Shown here in pieces: positions 34,201 to 46,735 of a stretch of 64,000 nt of DNA (the first letter of the stretch is position 1; every line of letters starts with the position of its first letter). Origin of the DNA: Scedosporium boydii (lineage: Eukaryota; Ascomycota; Sordariomycetes; Microascales; Microascaceae); assembly GCA_002221725.1 (NCBI GenBank), contig NJFT01000078.1:62001-126000 (forward strand), in the 5' to 3' direction. The notes under the pieces were generated by a model. That model saw only the letters and a program-made list of their open reading frames with translations. It made no database searches and was not told where the DNA came from. The translations under genes were made by a program, and so were the position numbers.

Positions 34201-34970
34201 CGGCCAAGAAAACTCTCTTCTTGATGCCCCATCAGGTCCTCGATGCCCCATCAGGTCCTCGACGCCCACAGCATGTTGTTGAAAGAGCGCTCCCGATTTA
34301 GAAGATCCCTTGGTCAACGACGTCGGTACCGGCAAGACTATCATGTATTTGTCACTCGGCCAATGGCGAGTAACACCCAAACGGAGGGTCCCTATCTCCC
34401 AGCACTCCTCATCTTCCCTAGTAACCTCATCGCTCAGGTGTACGCGGAGGGCGTGAAATTCTTCGACCATGCTCTCTCATTTCACATCTTCTGTTCCGAC
34501 CGAAATTCGGTCAATAATCAGAAGGGGCCAGATGCGCCGGATCCGCCAACTAGCCAGTTTGCGGACTGGATGGACTAAGGATAGACTGCTGCAACAACTT
34601 TGGGAAAAAAACCCAAGCAGTACCCATCAAATTCGATTTTCCCACTCTTCAAACTATACTTGCCCTTCGTGCTTAGGACGAGTACAAGTCGCCTGTCTGA
34701 TGGCCGGCCGGCTGTAGCTCAGCGAGCGCCTCCTCTCTCTGATAATAGCCGAGTACGACACCAGACTCGACCCACCAGAAGGCCGCTCACGATGCTCTGA
34801 ATCGGAAAAGAGAGTGTTCTAGGAAGCCAGCCATCCCAGATGGCGAATATATTCTCGTCCAAGTTTACAACACGAAGGCGACATCTTTCGAGTCTCCATA
34901 CCAATATCATTTCCGTCGAAATGGCCGAACGATCCTATGCTCTTATAATTCTACACAGAATAGCAAACTC
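34201..34970 (+). pseudogene. Decayed SNF2-type helicase fragment
   Basis: SNF2/DEAD-like motifs follow one another in the right order but in different frames. Motif I is VNDVGTGKTIMYLSL (about 34313-34357). A motif Ia-like LLIFPSNLIAQVYAEGVKFF follows in another frame (about 34408-34466), then VPIKFDFPTLQTILALRA ending in a stop (about 34621-34675). A motif II-like IIAEYD (about 34741-34760, for the usual IIADEAH) is followed, after a frame change, by THQKAAHDALNR. A perfect 19-bp tandem duplication (34223-34241 and 34242-34260) sits just ahead. The fragment cannot encode a working ATPase. Confidence 0.55.
34223..34260. repeat. 19-bp perfect tandem duplication
   Basis: Two adjacent identical copies begin GATGCCCCATCAGG, with a third diverged start (GACGCCC) right after. 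It lies within the helicase relic and shifts its frame. Confidence 0.9.
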
Positions 34971-35296
34971 TTCGGGGCTTTGGAGAGAATATATTAGTCG
35001 GACCTCATGGGGGTTGCGTTCTCCTGATCCATGACCGTTGCGTAGCGGCGGTAATACCATTGGTTCGCCAATCGGGGCTCTACTCTCGAGCTTGACCGGC
35101 TTCCTTTCTCATTCGAAGTATATCGAAACCGCCTCCAACTGCTCGAGAATTGAATCCATGTAATCGAAAACGAGAACGTCAACCTGAAGTTCAAGGGCAG
35201 CTAACTAATCGACCCCGTCGACCTCTACAGCCAACACAGGTTATGAAGGCGTCTGTCATCATCCTTACTTGAACACTACCCTCTTAATCCCTGACG

Positions 35297-35775
35297 TTGC
35301 ACCGACGTTCAAACAACTTGCTATTTTCATTAGCATCAAGCGGGCTTTTACTGTCATCTAGGATGATGGCCTTTTCGGAACAGGGACATAAGGGGTCTGG
35401 TGACTCGATGGTCAACCAGGAACCGTTCATACGCTCCTACCGAACAGAACTTAGAACACAACATAAAAAAGTTACCCTTTTTGTAAATGTTCGACAGCCA
35501 ATTATCACGAACATCGATTGTGTGGCTGTAAAGGATTACTTTACGTCTATTCTGCGGGCTGCCGCATTTAAGGTTGTGGAAGGGAAGCCCGTTGTGTCGC
35601 GCCGCAACTCGAAGTCCGGTCCTTCCGATGGCCGCGGAGCATCCAGCTCGGCTGTCGTCAACTACCTCCTTAAATGGGTGCCGGAGCACCGCCTCCGAGC
35701 TCACTTCTCCCCTCTACCAGCGCCTGACGCTATGCTGGAGTTCTTGTTGAAGCTTAACAAAAAAAAAAAAAAAAA
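35297..35775 (+). pseudogene. Possible 3' part of the helicase relic
   Basis: A 175-codon frame without recognised domain holds protein-like sequence, for example VKDYFTSILRAAAFKVVEGK and VVNYLLKWVPEHRLRAHFSP, and ends in a poly-A run (35759-35775) that mimics a poly-Lys tail. Position and orientation suggest it belongs to the upstream decayed locus. An independent orphan gene is possible but less likely. Confidence 0.25.
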
Positions 35776-36642
35776 GAGGAGACGTCAACGAGCGGGCGGT
35801 TTATACATTGGCAGAATTATATAGGTGACTGTTAGTACACCGGCTGTGTGTAGCACTGGGAGCTGCAAGTCTGCAATCTGCTTCCTTCAGGAATTGTCAC
35901 CACTGAAAGGATGATGATCTGGTGTCGGAGAAGTGGTGGTGTTAGAACTTAGAAGTCCCCACTGTTCCAACGAGTACGTCCAACAGGCAAGTAAAGAAAG
36001 CAAGGCACAGATACGACCGTGCCGCTATGCGAGCTAGCCTATCGTAGATGCCTCGCTTGTGTTGCGTTTGCCTTTGCAACAGTCTGAAGAAGAGGTTAAG
36101 AGATATTAATGTGATTTATGATATGGAAGCTGCTGATGTGCTCAACTGGGACAGCATCACCAGTAATAACTACTACAGATTCAAGTCAATACACATCATT
36201 TCTCAAAGGCATCATCGTGTGAAGAAATGTTTTAAATTGTTTCATCCTAACTTTGGTCATCACCGTCACTGATGACTGCTATCCTCTATCTACCAGCCCC
36301 CATAGCAGACCAACGCCTCGCTTGGAAAAAGACCCCAGAAAGGAGGGAATGAGAGACGGAAGATTATATCCGCCCCTCGTCGTCAAATATTGGTATCTCA
36401 CAAACCCAACCCACCCGGTAAATCCAGGAAAACAAAAGCCTCATAACCCCGTAAATCGCCACTACCCAAGATACATGAATAAACAAAGGAAAAGTCTGCG
36501 TCGATCGATCTGCTTAAGCCAACACAGTGATAGTAGTCGGCAGGTACAGACCGTAACAGCTCATGAACGTGTCATAACTCGCATCAAAATAACGTCCCAT
36601 CATACAGATCCGTTTTTAACCCCCCAAATGTTGTCATTGTGT
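35776..36642. other. Intergenic, 3' flank of the four-TM protein gene
   Basis: No gene is supportable in this 0.9 kb. It should contain the 3' UTR of the minus-strand gene ending at 36643. Confidence 0.5.
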
Positions 36643-38073
36643 TCACAGTCGCGGCTGCTGCTGTTGCCGCGCCGGGGCATCTGACTGACTCCTGCTGCGA
36701 CGGCTGTTGTAGTCAGAGAGACTTGTCCGTGTACCGGCGCTCAAGATCCAGTCGGGGATTGGCGGTGTCATTTTCCGTTCTGGCGATACCGGCTCCTCCT
36801 CCTCCTCCTCCTCCGGAGATTCGTGGATAGAACTGGGCGGCGTGTCCCTGTGGGCGCTGTGGGCAGAGCGCACGGGAGTAAAGTCATCAAAGCTTCCCTG
36901 TCGGCTAAGGGGGCTCGGGGCGGCAGGGAGACTGCCACTCCTCATCCGGCTTAGCGATCGAATGCTTTGCCTATCCGAAATAATTTGGCCAGCGTTGGGC
37001 GCAGCCATTACGATCGTTCCGGGAGTGGTAATTGGTGGTGGAGTGGGCGAGTCGGATCGGAAGAGAGGGTGAATGTGAGCTTCACTGCCCGTTGGGGATT
37101 GTGTGAATGGTGCTCGTGGTAGCCTGGTTCCCGCGGGACTAAAGCTTCGGCTTCGGCTCCGGCTGCGAGGAGGCTCGAGATCCAGAGGACAGCCAGGACT
37201 GGGACTCCTGCTCGTTGTAGGGCTTGCTGGAATAGTTTCAAGGAACCGCCCTGGGGTTGGCGATGAGGAGAGCAACACTGTTTGCCTGTTCTGAGGATCT
37301 ACCGCCGAAGTGTCCCATGAGTCGAACCCATCTTCAACCATGCCAGAGTCGAGAGAGGAAGATCTCTTCTCCCTAGTAAGCATTTTCCGGGACGAAAGCG
37401 GTCGTACGACACTAGAGATAGAGGTGCGGATTGAGCCCATCGTCTCGACAGCGGACCGTCCACTACTTGTCGATGGCGGGCTGCGCGAGTCGATTGACAT
37501 GGTACGGGTCCTTTGAGTCATAGGACTGGAGCTCGTCTCTGTGTATGGAATCGACTTGACCTCTATCTGGACATGTCGCTGTTCTTCCTCGTCGGTATGA
37601 AGGGATTCTGCCATGCCATTGGGAGGTATCCGTACAAGGACAAAATGGACGACTAGGAACACAAGTTGAGAAGCAAAGGCAATGCCTAAAGCAACCGACG
37701 CCCCGATTAGGAAACTTGTCCGGTTCCCTCCGAAGAGTTCGTCGGTCGCAAACCTTGATGATTTGCTGAGAGTGATGATTGTGACTACTGAAGCAACGGT
37801 TGCTAGCGTACATGAGAGCAGGCTGAGGCCGAAAAAGATGCCGAGGAATCGTTTCGAGTGCTGAGGTGCTGTGATGAGGAAGTAGGTTATGAAAATGTAG
37901 GACAGTAAAAGTATCACCACGCCCTCAAGAGAGGCTGAGATAACTGCACTGGTCCGCACCGATTCGCCGTCCCGAACATGACCAGTTAATATGATGTGTA
38001 CGGCGAGAATGGCTGATGTGCAGACGATGGCGGTGGAGCCAAGCACGATGGGAAGGATCCGAGGTAACAACAT
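36643..38073 (-). CDS. Four-transmembrane protein with long disordered Ser/Pro/Arg-rich tail (function unknown)
   Basis: This is a single-exon gene of 476 residues. Four hydrophobic helices lie at about 6-29, 43-68, 76-102 and 120-147, with short loops. They are followed by a long cytosol-type tail (150-476) rich in Ser, Pro, Arg and Thr with many S/T-P sites, RSRSRSRSFSP, an acidic run (PEEEEEEEP, about 430), and QQQQ near the C-terminus. Such four-helix plus phosphosite-rich-tail proteins are common unnamed membrane proteins in moulds; I do not recognise a named family. The ATG at 38073 starts directly before the first helix. The region upstream on this strand (to about 40.2 kb) is strongly pyrimidine-rich, suggesting an unusually long 5' leader or a complex promoter. 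Confidence 0.8.
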   Translation of the reverse strand: MLLPRILPIVLGSTAIVCTSAILAVHIILTGHVRDGESVRTSAVISASLEGVVILLLSYIFITYFLITAPQHSKRFLGIFFGLSLLSCTLATVASVVTIITLSKSSRFATDELFGGNRTSFLIGASVALGIAFASQLVFLVVHFVLVRIPPNGMAESLHTDEEEQRHVQIEVKSIPYTETSSSPMTQRTRTMSIDSRSPPSTSSGRSAVETMGSIRTSISSVVRPLSSRKMLTREKRSSSLDSGMVEDGFDSWDTSAVDPQNRQTVLLSSSPTPGRFLETIPASPTTSRSPSPGCPLDLEPPRSRSRSRSFSPAGTRLPRAPFTQSPTGSEAHIHPLFRSDSPTPPPITTPGTIVMAAPNAGQIISDRQSIRSLSRMRSGSLPAAPSPLSRQGSFDDFTPVRSAHSAHRDTPPSSIHESPEEEEEEEPVSPERKMTPPIPDWILSAGTRTSLSDYNSRRSRSQSDAPARQQQQPRL

Positions 38074-41000
38074 TTTGATCTGTCAAGGTGCCGTCAAGCC
38101 CGCTGACAGCTTCTGTGGATAGGAACTGAGGGGAAGTGTCGGAAAATGAGGAACTTCCTGGCTGCACAGCGCCAGGGATTGTCGATATCACGTCTCCACT
38201 TCGTTCCTTACGACTCCACAAAGCGTTTGTAGGAATGGCCGTCTAAAGTGTAGTCGGTAGCCTTCCAGGGACCATGGAGGGAGGGGGCCCAGCCTTGATG
38301 GTCCTTAACAGGAACCAGCTTGACGACTCGGCTCCTGCGAATTAAGGCGGGGGAGAAGACCCCACGAGAAATATCAACCAGATACCAGCCCGGGTTGGGC
38401 TGGGAAGCGTTCGTATATATCCACGAAGGATACAAAGGCTGAAGCCCAATGAAAAACCGGGTGAACACCGCGTTTGAGAAGCGGGTTCAAGAAAATAGAT
38501 GATAATAGACCTGTGCTATTGCTTCTAGTCTTGGAATTGGCCTCTTCAGGCAAGGGAAATATTCCAAGAATAGGAGCCAGCTGCGTCAGACTGCACTATT
38601 GTCCTCCGCCCAGCTGGGGAGGCGAGCGAAAAACGGGGAGAGCCGTCTTACGTCGAGCAGCAGGACCAGAAAAGCTGGCAAGAAAGAAGAGGGCAAAGGC
38701 CAGGTCGACGTGGGATAGGATGGCGGGGAATATATTCGAGACGCGGATGCGGATTTGCAAAGTCGGGCCAGGCCACATCCAAATAGGCGGATTTCCCGGG
38801 TGATGCACGAAGCAGGGAGATCGTGTGATTTCCGGGAACTCTCAGACTTTTCTTTTCCGTCGGGGGCCAAGAAGCGACGGCTTTCTTTTTTCCCTTCTCT
38901 TTAGCGGCTTCTTAGGAACGTCGCCAAAAGAAAGACTAAGGCAAAAAATATCAATTGGAGTTGGTTAAATTGAAGCCAGTACCTGCTGTATGGGTCGTCG
39001 GTAGTTGGACTGGAACCAAGTCAAGACACACATGAACACCCGCACACGAGGGTTAAAGTCCAATGGAAAAACGGGCACGCTTCCGGTTGAGCGAGCGTTG
39101 AAGAAAGGTGTGATGATAGTAAAAAAGATCAAGGAGGGGCGTGAGCCGAACTGGTGTAAGTGGTAAGTGAGTGTAAGTGGCCGAGCAAAAGTTGGGAATA
39201 TTCGGGAACAGGCGTGTAAAAAGCGGCCCCGGCCTTATTGTGGGGGGGAATTTGAACAGCGAGATTGAATTGGCCGGGAAGACTGGGGAGAGCGTATCAA
39301 GATGTGGAGAGCAGGTCCTGCCAAATGGGAGACGGACCAAAGAGAAGGGGAAAAGCGAAGGCTATCGAGATATTGGCAAAGCCGGCTTAGCCTCGAGGAC
39401 GAAGTAGTTGAGTGATGCACTGATGCGTGAGTATCGAGCCAAGGAGGAGTACTCGGTACACGGTCCTGCGGTGCATATATAAAGGGCGGAAAATGCGAGA
39501 ATATATTGCTGACCAAGTCCAACAGCCAACCAGTCCCAAGGGCAGAGAAACGGGCCGAGAACGTGGCCTACTTGCTGAAAGAACTCTGCTGATGAATACG
39601 AAGAGACGGGCCAGAGGAATTGGGCGGATTCAAAGAAGAATATATCAGCTGGCGATGTTAGAAGCGAAGGGCGGAGCAAGCAATAGCCGACCTGGGACCA
39701 ATGCAATGGGTGTAGTAAGCCAGCAACAAGTCCAGGGGTGAAAAAGAGTGATGATAGACCTGGGTCACTGTGAAGAAAAGACTGCCGTGTGAGTGTGAAC
39801 TTGGAAGTGTATAAGTGTATATTGGCAATATCCAAAAGTTGAGTCTGTAAAAGAGAGAAGAGAGAAGAGAGGCAAGATCAAGATCAAGATCTGAAAAGAA
39901 AGACCCCGGAATCAGAGAAGAAACGGCGCGGAAGGAGAGAAGGAGAAAGACGGGAAGGAAGGAGGCTCTGGGGATAAACGGATAAAGTAACAAGTCGGGC
40001 AAGAACCAGACGCGTCTAGGATTCGTATAATAAGAAGAATCGAAGGTGCGATGCGCTCGCTCCAACAAAGTCGCTGATGTTGGTGGGGTGGGGTAGGAAT
40101 GGAACTGAGAAAGGGCGACCAGGGTTCGCAAGAGGAGCAGGGAAGGTGGCTCATGGGGCATGGGTCCTACCCATGGGTATAATCTGCATGCGAGCAAAGG
40201 CTCAGTAGGCGGGGTACGGAGGTACAAAGCTACTAGGCGGGGCCAATGGTTGTAAAGGTGGAGCGCTAAAACTTCATGTTTTGGGGCAGGAGCTACCGTG
40301 CGGGTCTATGCGGTACGTTACTGTGTAGGCTCTTTCCTCAAGGAAAGGAAGTATTGTACGAAGTACTTTTGCTCTCAGAGAAGAAAGAGGAACGGGATTC
40401 GAGAACCAGTATACGACGGACGGTGTACTACGCTAGCCCTACTGGCCCAGCTGCCGATCAAGTACCGAGGAAGTCACATTTTGTTTCTGGTAGCCAACGA
40501 AGATAGTCTCTCCACTCACAACGAGGTGATTGCTTGTTTGTCACGGGCACGATTTCCGCATGGTCCCGAGCCGTTTGCGTTGAGCTTAGTGTGTTTGGGA
40601 CGCAAAGAAACCGAAAAAAAAAAAAAATGGAAAAAATTGAACACATGAAGGGGATTTCTGCTTCAGCCAGGCGAGTCGAAGGTAGGAAGACAAGGGAGTG
40701 CATCAGGCGCTTCAACGCACCACTGAGGATCCCACTTGCCCACTGCGCAGCTTCGCGTTCTAACGACGGCGAGATAATATGACTGACCAGACCAACCTGC
40801 CCCACTGTATCTGCAGTGCAGAGCTGAGGCCTTGTCAGGGACGCCCGAGCCTGCTTCGAAAACGGAGCTCTTTGCCCAGTCAAGATGAGCTCTGAAACTG
40901 AAGGCTGTCACCTGTCGCGCTGGCCTTCCCAATGGAGTGAGGCGGGATATCTGACCTCTACCACGGCCCGGGTCGTAGGAGAAGGCCCGGCGCTCAAGCT

Positions 41001-44000
41001 CTTCACTAAGATGGTGATGGTGCGCCAAAGTTACGCGTAAATGTCCTGACATCGAATTGATGGGACATTTTGATACTACTGCGACGATGGCATCTGTAAC
41101 AGGGTTGGGCGTGTTTCCAGTTCTGTTTCTTCGTCCATCCCAGCTCTAATGGCACAGTCTTGAATCTTAATGGTTGTTTCCGCTGATTAATACCACCCTT
41201 CGAATGAGACGCGAACGCGTGAATGTCCATCTGGTAGGAATCAGGAACATCTGCACTGACACTCGAGACTACCATCTGAGGGTTGCGCCGATGGCGGGGT
41301 AGAGCCTATCGCCTGGCTATGGCTGTTATAAGCAAGCCAACTATCATGAGCAAAGGACGTTGAGCTGGATACTAAACCACCTTCTTCAGGCTGTTTTAAT
41401 GTAGAAAGGCATGTTGTCCCGGATCTGTCACGATCAGCCACCAACGTCGAATCTCAGATCGAGATAAGGTCGATGACAACCTCGTCAAACCCCGCACGTC
41501 AACGCCGCCGCCGAAGCCTCTTAGGCAATCGTAGATTTCATCCAGGAACACGATGCGCCATCAATTGATGCCATTTCACTAGTTTCAAGCCGGTGGCGTC
41601 AACCTTGAATAGTCAGGTACCCTCCAGCGCCGGCAGTATCACGACATCCATTAGCTTCGGCGCCGGGGATGACGATTCGGAGCGACCGGCCACTTTGCTA
41701 GACCGGTAGCGAGGAACCCTATCAAGACCCTTTTGAGTCTAGTTGTACGGTTGAAGTGAGGAGGGGAAATTCCCCAGATATCGTCTGCTCTTAAATTTCC
41801 CCGGCAGGTGAGAAAAAGAGAGAGGATATATATTATCTTTTTCACGGTTCCAGACTTGGCGCACATACACGTAGATAGCATTTAATCTAGCAACGGATTT
41901 AATCGACCTGGCATATCAGTAGGCAATATGCCCGAGGAGATAATAGGCCGACCGGGCTAAAAGGACCTCTCTCGACCCGAGCGCACTTCATCCAGCTCGA
42001 TTGGCTCTGTAATGATATTGTATTTCTACAAAGTCGGCGAGATTCCTCATGCACGATCTCACATGAGCCGAATTGAACTGGGCAAGTGCGAGATGCAAAG
42101 TGAATGAGTGCATGCGTGATCCAGAAGATGAAGATACGTGGTCACTGCAATCTGTTACTCATCTCTTGATTTTGGGGCCATTCCGACCATGACCTTAAGA
42201 ACACGAAGAACAGAAGAAATCCTACAGTTTCTTCGACCAATAATTGGAGCGAAGCGGCCAAGTTGAGCGTCCGAAATCCAAGGTAGCCGATTCCTCTTTC
42301 AAGAATGGCATCATTCCATCTCTCCCGTTAACAACTGCCAGCTGCTCTAGAGGCATGAGATCTCATCCTGATCAAATATACCTCGTACTTTCTTGCAGAA
42401 GGAAGAGACTGCGTCCGGTCAGCCGTGACATGGATGAACCTGGATCAAGAGAGCTCGGGGAGAGACGGGATGAGAGGGTCTCCCGTTTCCAGGTTTTACG
42501 ACTCTCGCAGCGAGTGAAGGAAGAGTCGGCTCATGTACTCATGTACGAAACATCTATCTGTATTACTGGTCCTTGGGTAAGCTCGCTGTCTTTCCGCGTC
42601 TCGTAATTTCAAAGACTCTCAAGACTTTGACTGAGCATCCGAGAAAGAGAGGCTGTGCACTTGCATCTGGCTTTATTACAGTACCAAGCCATTCCATTTG
42701 ATGTCGCTTCAAGCTCACCTGCATCGAAGTGGTCCTGTTGAAACTATCGAAACTCTTCACCGACTTGTCTCTCCTGAGCAAATCAGCATGGAGATGTTTC
42801 TTTCTTATTTTTTTTTCTTTCCCTATTCCCTGGCTCTCTCATCTTGAGGATCTCGGGAAGGTGGAGTTCCGGAGAAGAGAAAATGAGGGCTTTCGCATGG
42901 TCAGCGACTTTCTCTCTTTGGCCCTCTCTGACGTGTTCCTTTCTCCACCGGACATGGATCTTGCTGCGAAAATTACGAAGTGATGAAGCTGATGAGAAGC
43001 CCAGTGCGAAGGTCCTGCATTAAGGACGAACGAGGAAGAGTACATTCTGCTTCGTACCTGATCTGCTTACAAAGCCTGCCTTAGTGCACACTAATCCAGG
43101 TACAAGCGCACTATTGCGAACGCTACACAGGTACAGTTAGGCTAAAAACAGAAAATGAGAAACTGCGACTTGATCGGGCTTCTCCATCAATCCCTCGAGT
43201 GGAGAAAGCGGAGTGGACGCCGGGTTTCTCCTCCCAATTTCCTGACCTCCGGAATAACCACTTCAGTGAGTCGAGTCGCACTGAAGAAACAGAGGTCTTG
43301 ATCAACGACGAGAGAGAAATTGTTTCTCGGAGCTCTTGCTCAGAACAAGGAGCTCCCATCTAAAATCACCCGATTCGGACATGTTTACGCGCAAGCTGCC
43401 TCACCGCGTGCTACAGTCACAACGACGCGTCCCAAAGTCTGTGTGTCGACATATAATCTGTGATCATCTCGCTTTCCCGCCCCGGGCTCTCAAGCCTTTT
43501 TTTTGCGTTTCCCGTTTGGAGCTTGGGAAGGCAGACCTGTAACTCTCCATTCTGTTCGCTCGGACGGTCGACAGTCGCCCGCGCCGGACATTTCCACCCA
43601 TGTCCGTGTCCTTCTTGCCGGCATGAACGAGAGTCTCAGAAAGGACTGTTGCGCCCCCAAAATGGGGCGTTGGGGCACCGATTTCCGGATCTAGGGCCGC
43701 ATGAAGTTTAGCTTCGTTCTAAACTTCGATGGACATCGTTGAAGCTTCTTACTCTTTGTGGACTGAGAGCGGGCGATCTCCACAACGCTATGTTTCGGCC
43801 TTCATTTGCCCTAAAAGTTTTTTTACACCATGCAGGTTTGTTTACTTGCGCAACGATTGTTTACTCTGCTTTGTGCTTTGACTGAGCGACGAGCGAGACT
43901 CGAAATGAAATGCTCTAGCTAGTCTGTTCTTTTCAAGGACACTACGCAGTATACATACTGACCTGAAGGTGAAGCGATCATTGCTCTGAGCCAGTCGTGC

Positions 44001-46735
44001 ACACGGACGACTACTTCGTAGTTCTAGAAGAGAGGCGTCATTCCTGCCGTGAGGATTAAGATGAAGGGGAGGCGCAGGATCGTGGCAGTACTGGCGGCCA
44101 GCTTGATCTATCGCCGCCACAACGCACCGTATCCTTGCGAGCCACAGGAGAGCACCCAGCGTTGTGTCGAGCACAGTGACCATTTCGGCTTGTTGCATTT
44201 ACCGATGGTGACAGTGCTGGTTTTACTGTGATGCTCCGGGCATACAAGTGCTCTGCCTGAGACTCTAAGACTCGGGTCTGCGAAGTGAGATTGCCGCTCC
44301 CAGATTCCAGGGTCCATCCCATCTCAAGACCCAAGTATTACGCAAACGCGTCCCAAAGTTTAGACGAGACACGATGACAAGCAGGAAAGTGGCTTCAGCC
44401 ATTCTCCATTCTTCCGCATCTACAGTGTTATTTTCGTTTTCGCCATAGTATGTCGCAATGCTCTCTTGCTTTTCTCGAGGAATCAATTGCTTCTCTCAAG
44501 TTTCTCCACTCAAACCCTGAAGAAAATGGGGCAGTTTGATGAAGATGCGGACTCTCGAGAGAGACATTTCTTTTTCTGGCTCGCCAGGCCCACATCAGGC
44601 TTGACTCTCGAGATACATAGCACACATTGATTCCCAGAGATGTATTGCCTGTCTTCGATGTTGTGTGTATATATTCTGCAGTAATATAACATTTCGTCCA
44701 ATCGCGGCGTGGCTCACTTCCCAGAAACTGCAACACCACGACGCGTCGACTTCACCAGCCAACAAAAAGAAGCAAAGCAGATGAAAAGAAGCTCACTGAA
44801 GAAAGGGAAAAAAAAAAGTAAATTTTATTCATGATCTTCGACAAGGATCATGTCGATGATCTCCCTTGGACCTCGCTCTGTCTCTGATACCCCGCAAGCG
44901 CGCAATTGGGCTTGGTTCGACCCCTCATCTCGAGAACTTGCTCTTGTTTCTTGTCCCCTCCATTTCGGCATTGTGTCTTTCGCTATCCTAATTTCTTTTT
45001 CTCTTCTTCTCTTTGGCGGAAGGAGGCCGAGGAATTAGCTGGGCTGAAATAAACTAGCATCATGCTAGGGTAGGCTAGACTTGGCTGGCGCAGAGTCCAG
45101 TGTGGACCCGATGCAACGACAAAATCTATCATCTTCCAAGCTCGACGACTTATAACTTTTTTTTTTTTTTTCTGGCGGTTTCCTTTCCCTTTTTCTTGCC
45201 CTCCATCATAAATGAATGATTATCAGGAAACATGTCCGGGATTGGCACCTCTTACTAGTCCACTCCAATTCTCTCACGCCTTCGCCGATTTCCTCCGCTC
45301 GAGGGCTGTGGAAGCAGTAATACATTTGCGTAGACCGGCGCATCCGGGGTGGACCATGTCGTGATAAAATTAGACTCCACGACCAGGCTCCCAGATGAAG
45401 GCCTCCAGCATCCTGTCAGCCCCAGCCGACACTGCCGGCGATTACGCCGATCTGACCTGGATCTCGTCGCCGACCTGGCCATGTGGTTGTACTGATCTAG
45501 GTTCTATCAGGCTTCAAGGCAATCCCTACGCTAATATTAAGTAGCGTTTCCGGATCGGAAATAAAATTCGGGTCCTCCTTGACGTGGCTTCAACAGACGG
45601 GGAAGTGGAGCCCGAGATATCATTAGCATCATTACCTCTCTTTTCTGCTTCCTTTTTTTCAGTTTCCTTTCTTTTCTTTTTTTGGAATTTTTTTTCTTGA
45701 TTTTGAACGTCGGTCAACGGCTATACTTGTCCTTCGCAGAGGATTCCAACCCTAGTAGATGTGGCTGAATCCATGCTTCGAGAAGAAAAAGCTCGGATAT
45801 ATGGCCAACTTGTGATCTTCAATGAGCGGCATTCTTCGCTCCACCTCTAAGTCAAGACTAACATGGCCAGGCCCACTTGATGAAGGTTTCACTAGAAAGA
45901 AAAATCAAAGAAAAAAAATTCAAAGCAATTTCAATTCAATACCCACCGGTGAAGAGTCTGCCAGAATCCACCCTAAGTCAACATACTGTGTAAACACGCT
46001 CCGTTTGCCAGGCAACCTGAGCGGTGTCCACAATCTCCAAGTCATGATCCAAACCATCAATTCCTGCGTTTTCACCTCCTGTTGCTACCCTTCTATTTTG
46101 AGCCTCCCTAGCGAGCGACCTCGGTCTCACCGAACGGGGAAGCAAGGAAGGAGGCACAGATGAGACAAGTGTCTCAAGTTGGATCCTAGTTAAACCCAGA
46201 CCACCCTGCGAACCCTCCAGGCGTTCGCGCTGAGACAAGAGGTACAGGGCAAGGAATGTATGCGATGGAAGCTTCATTGGATCCAAGGGCTGCCGGGATG
46301 TCTTGGAAGTGACCTCATCGGATGATCAGGGTTTAATCAAGGTTGTTTTTATATCGTAGGGGTGTTTGTTGGCCAAAGCGACGACCTCCACTTCAAGCCA
46401 GCTTCGCTGCATCAATTCAAGTAGATCCCGTTCCTGATGGCCCTAGAATAGCCAAAAATGCATCACAAGGCTGGAAAACTATGCATTGACAGATGCAAAC
46501 AAGGCAGGCCAACCATCCAATGCATTTTCATTCAAAAGGCTAAGACAAAGAAGGAAACGAAAAAAGCAAGGAACAGTCTCCAAAGACAAAACGCCTCGTG
46601 TGCCTCACTTCCCAGAGCCAACTCCATTCCAGAACCACCACAACTGATCCAAGCACCTCAAAACACTGATCCACGCCAACTCGGAAAAGGGCCTGTTTGT
46701 TGAGCATCGTCTCTGTTCACTCTGGAATGGTTTGT
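38074..46735. other. 8.7 kb gene-poor interval
   Basis: I see no supportable gene. The longest frame (39658-40227, minus, 189 codons) is Ser/Leu/Pro/Tyr-rich translation of pyrimidine tracts and looks like leader sequence of the four-TM gene. Other frames (40458-40883 minus, 42244-42606 plus, 45822-46163 plus) lack domains and overlap. Two TACTTCGTA-type motifs (40357-40365, 44012-44020) and the palindrome CATCAATTGATG (41559-41570) occur here, as do several T-runs (for example about 45157-45171). A gene with many tiny exons or a non-coding RNA could be missed. Confidence 0.45.

Noticed and set aside
39658..40227. 189-codon minus-strand frame
   Set aside because: Composition (Ser, Leu, Pro, Tyr, Phe) is what translated pyrimidine tracts give. 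No domain or conserved motif; more likely leader sequence.
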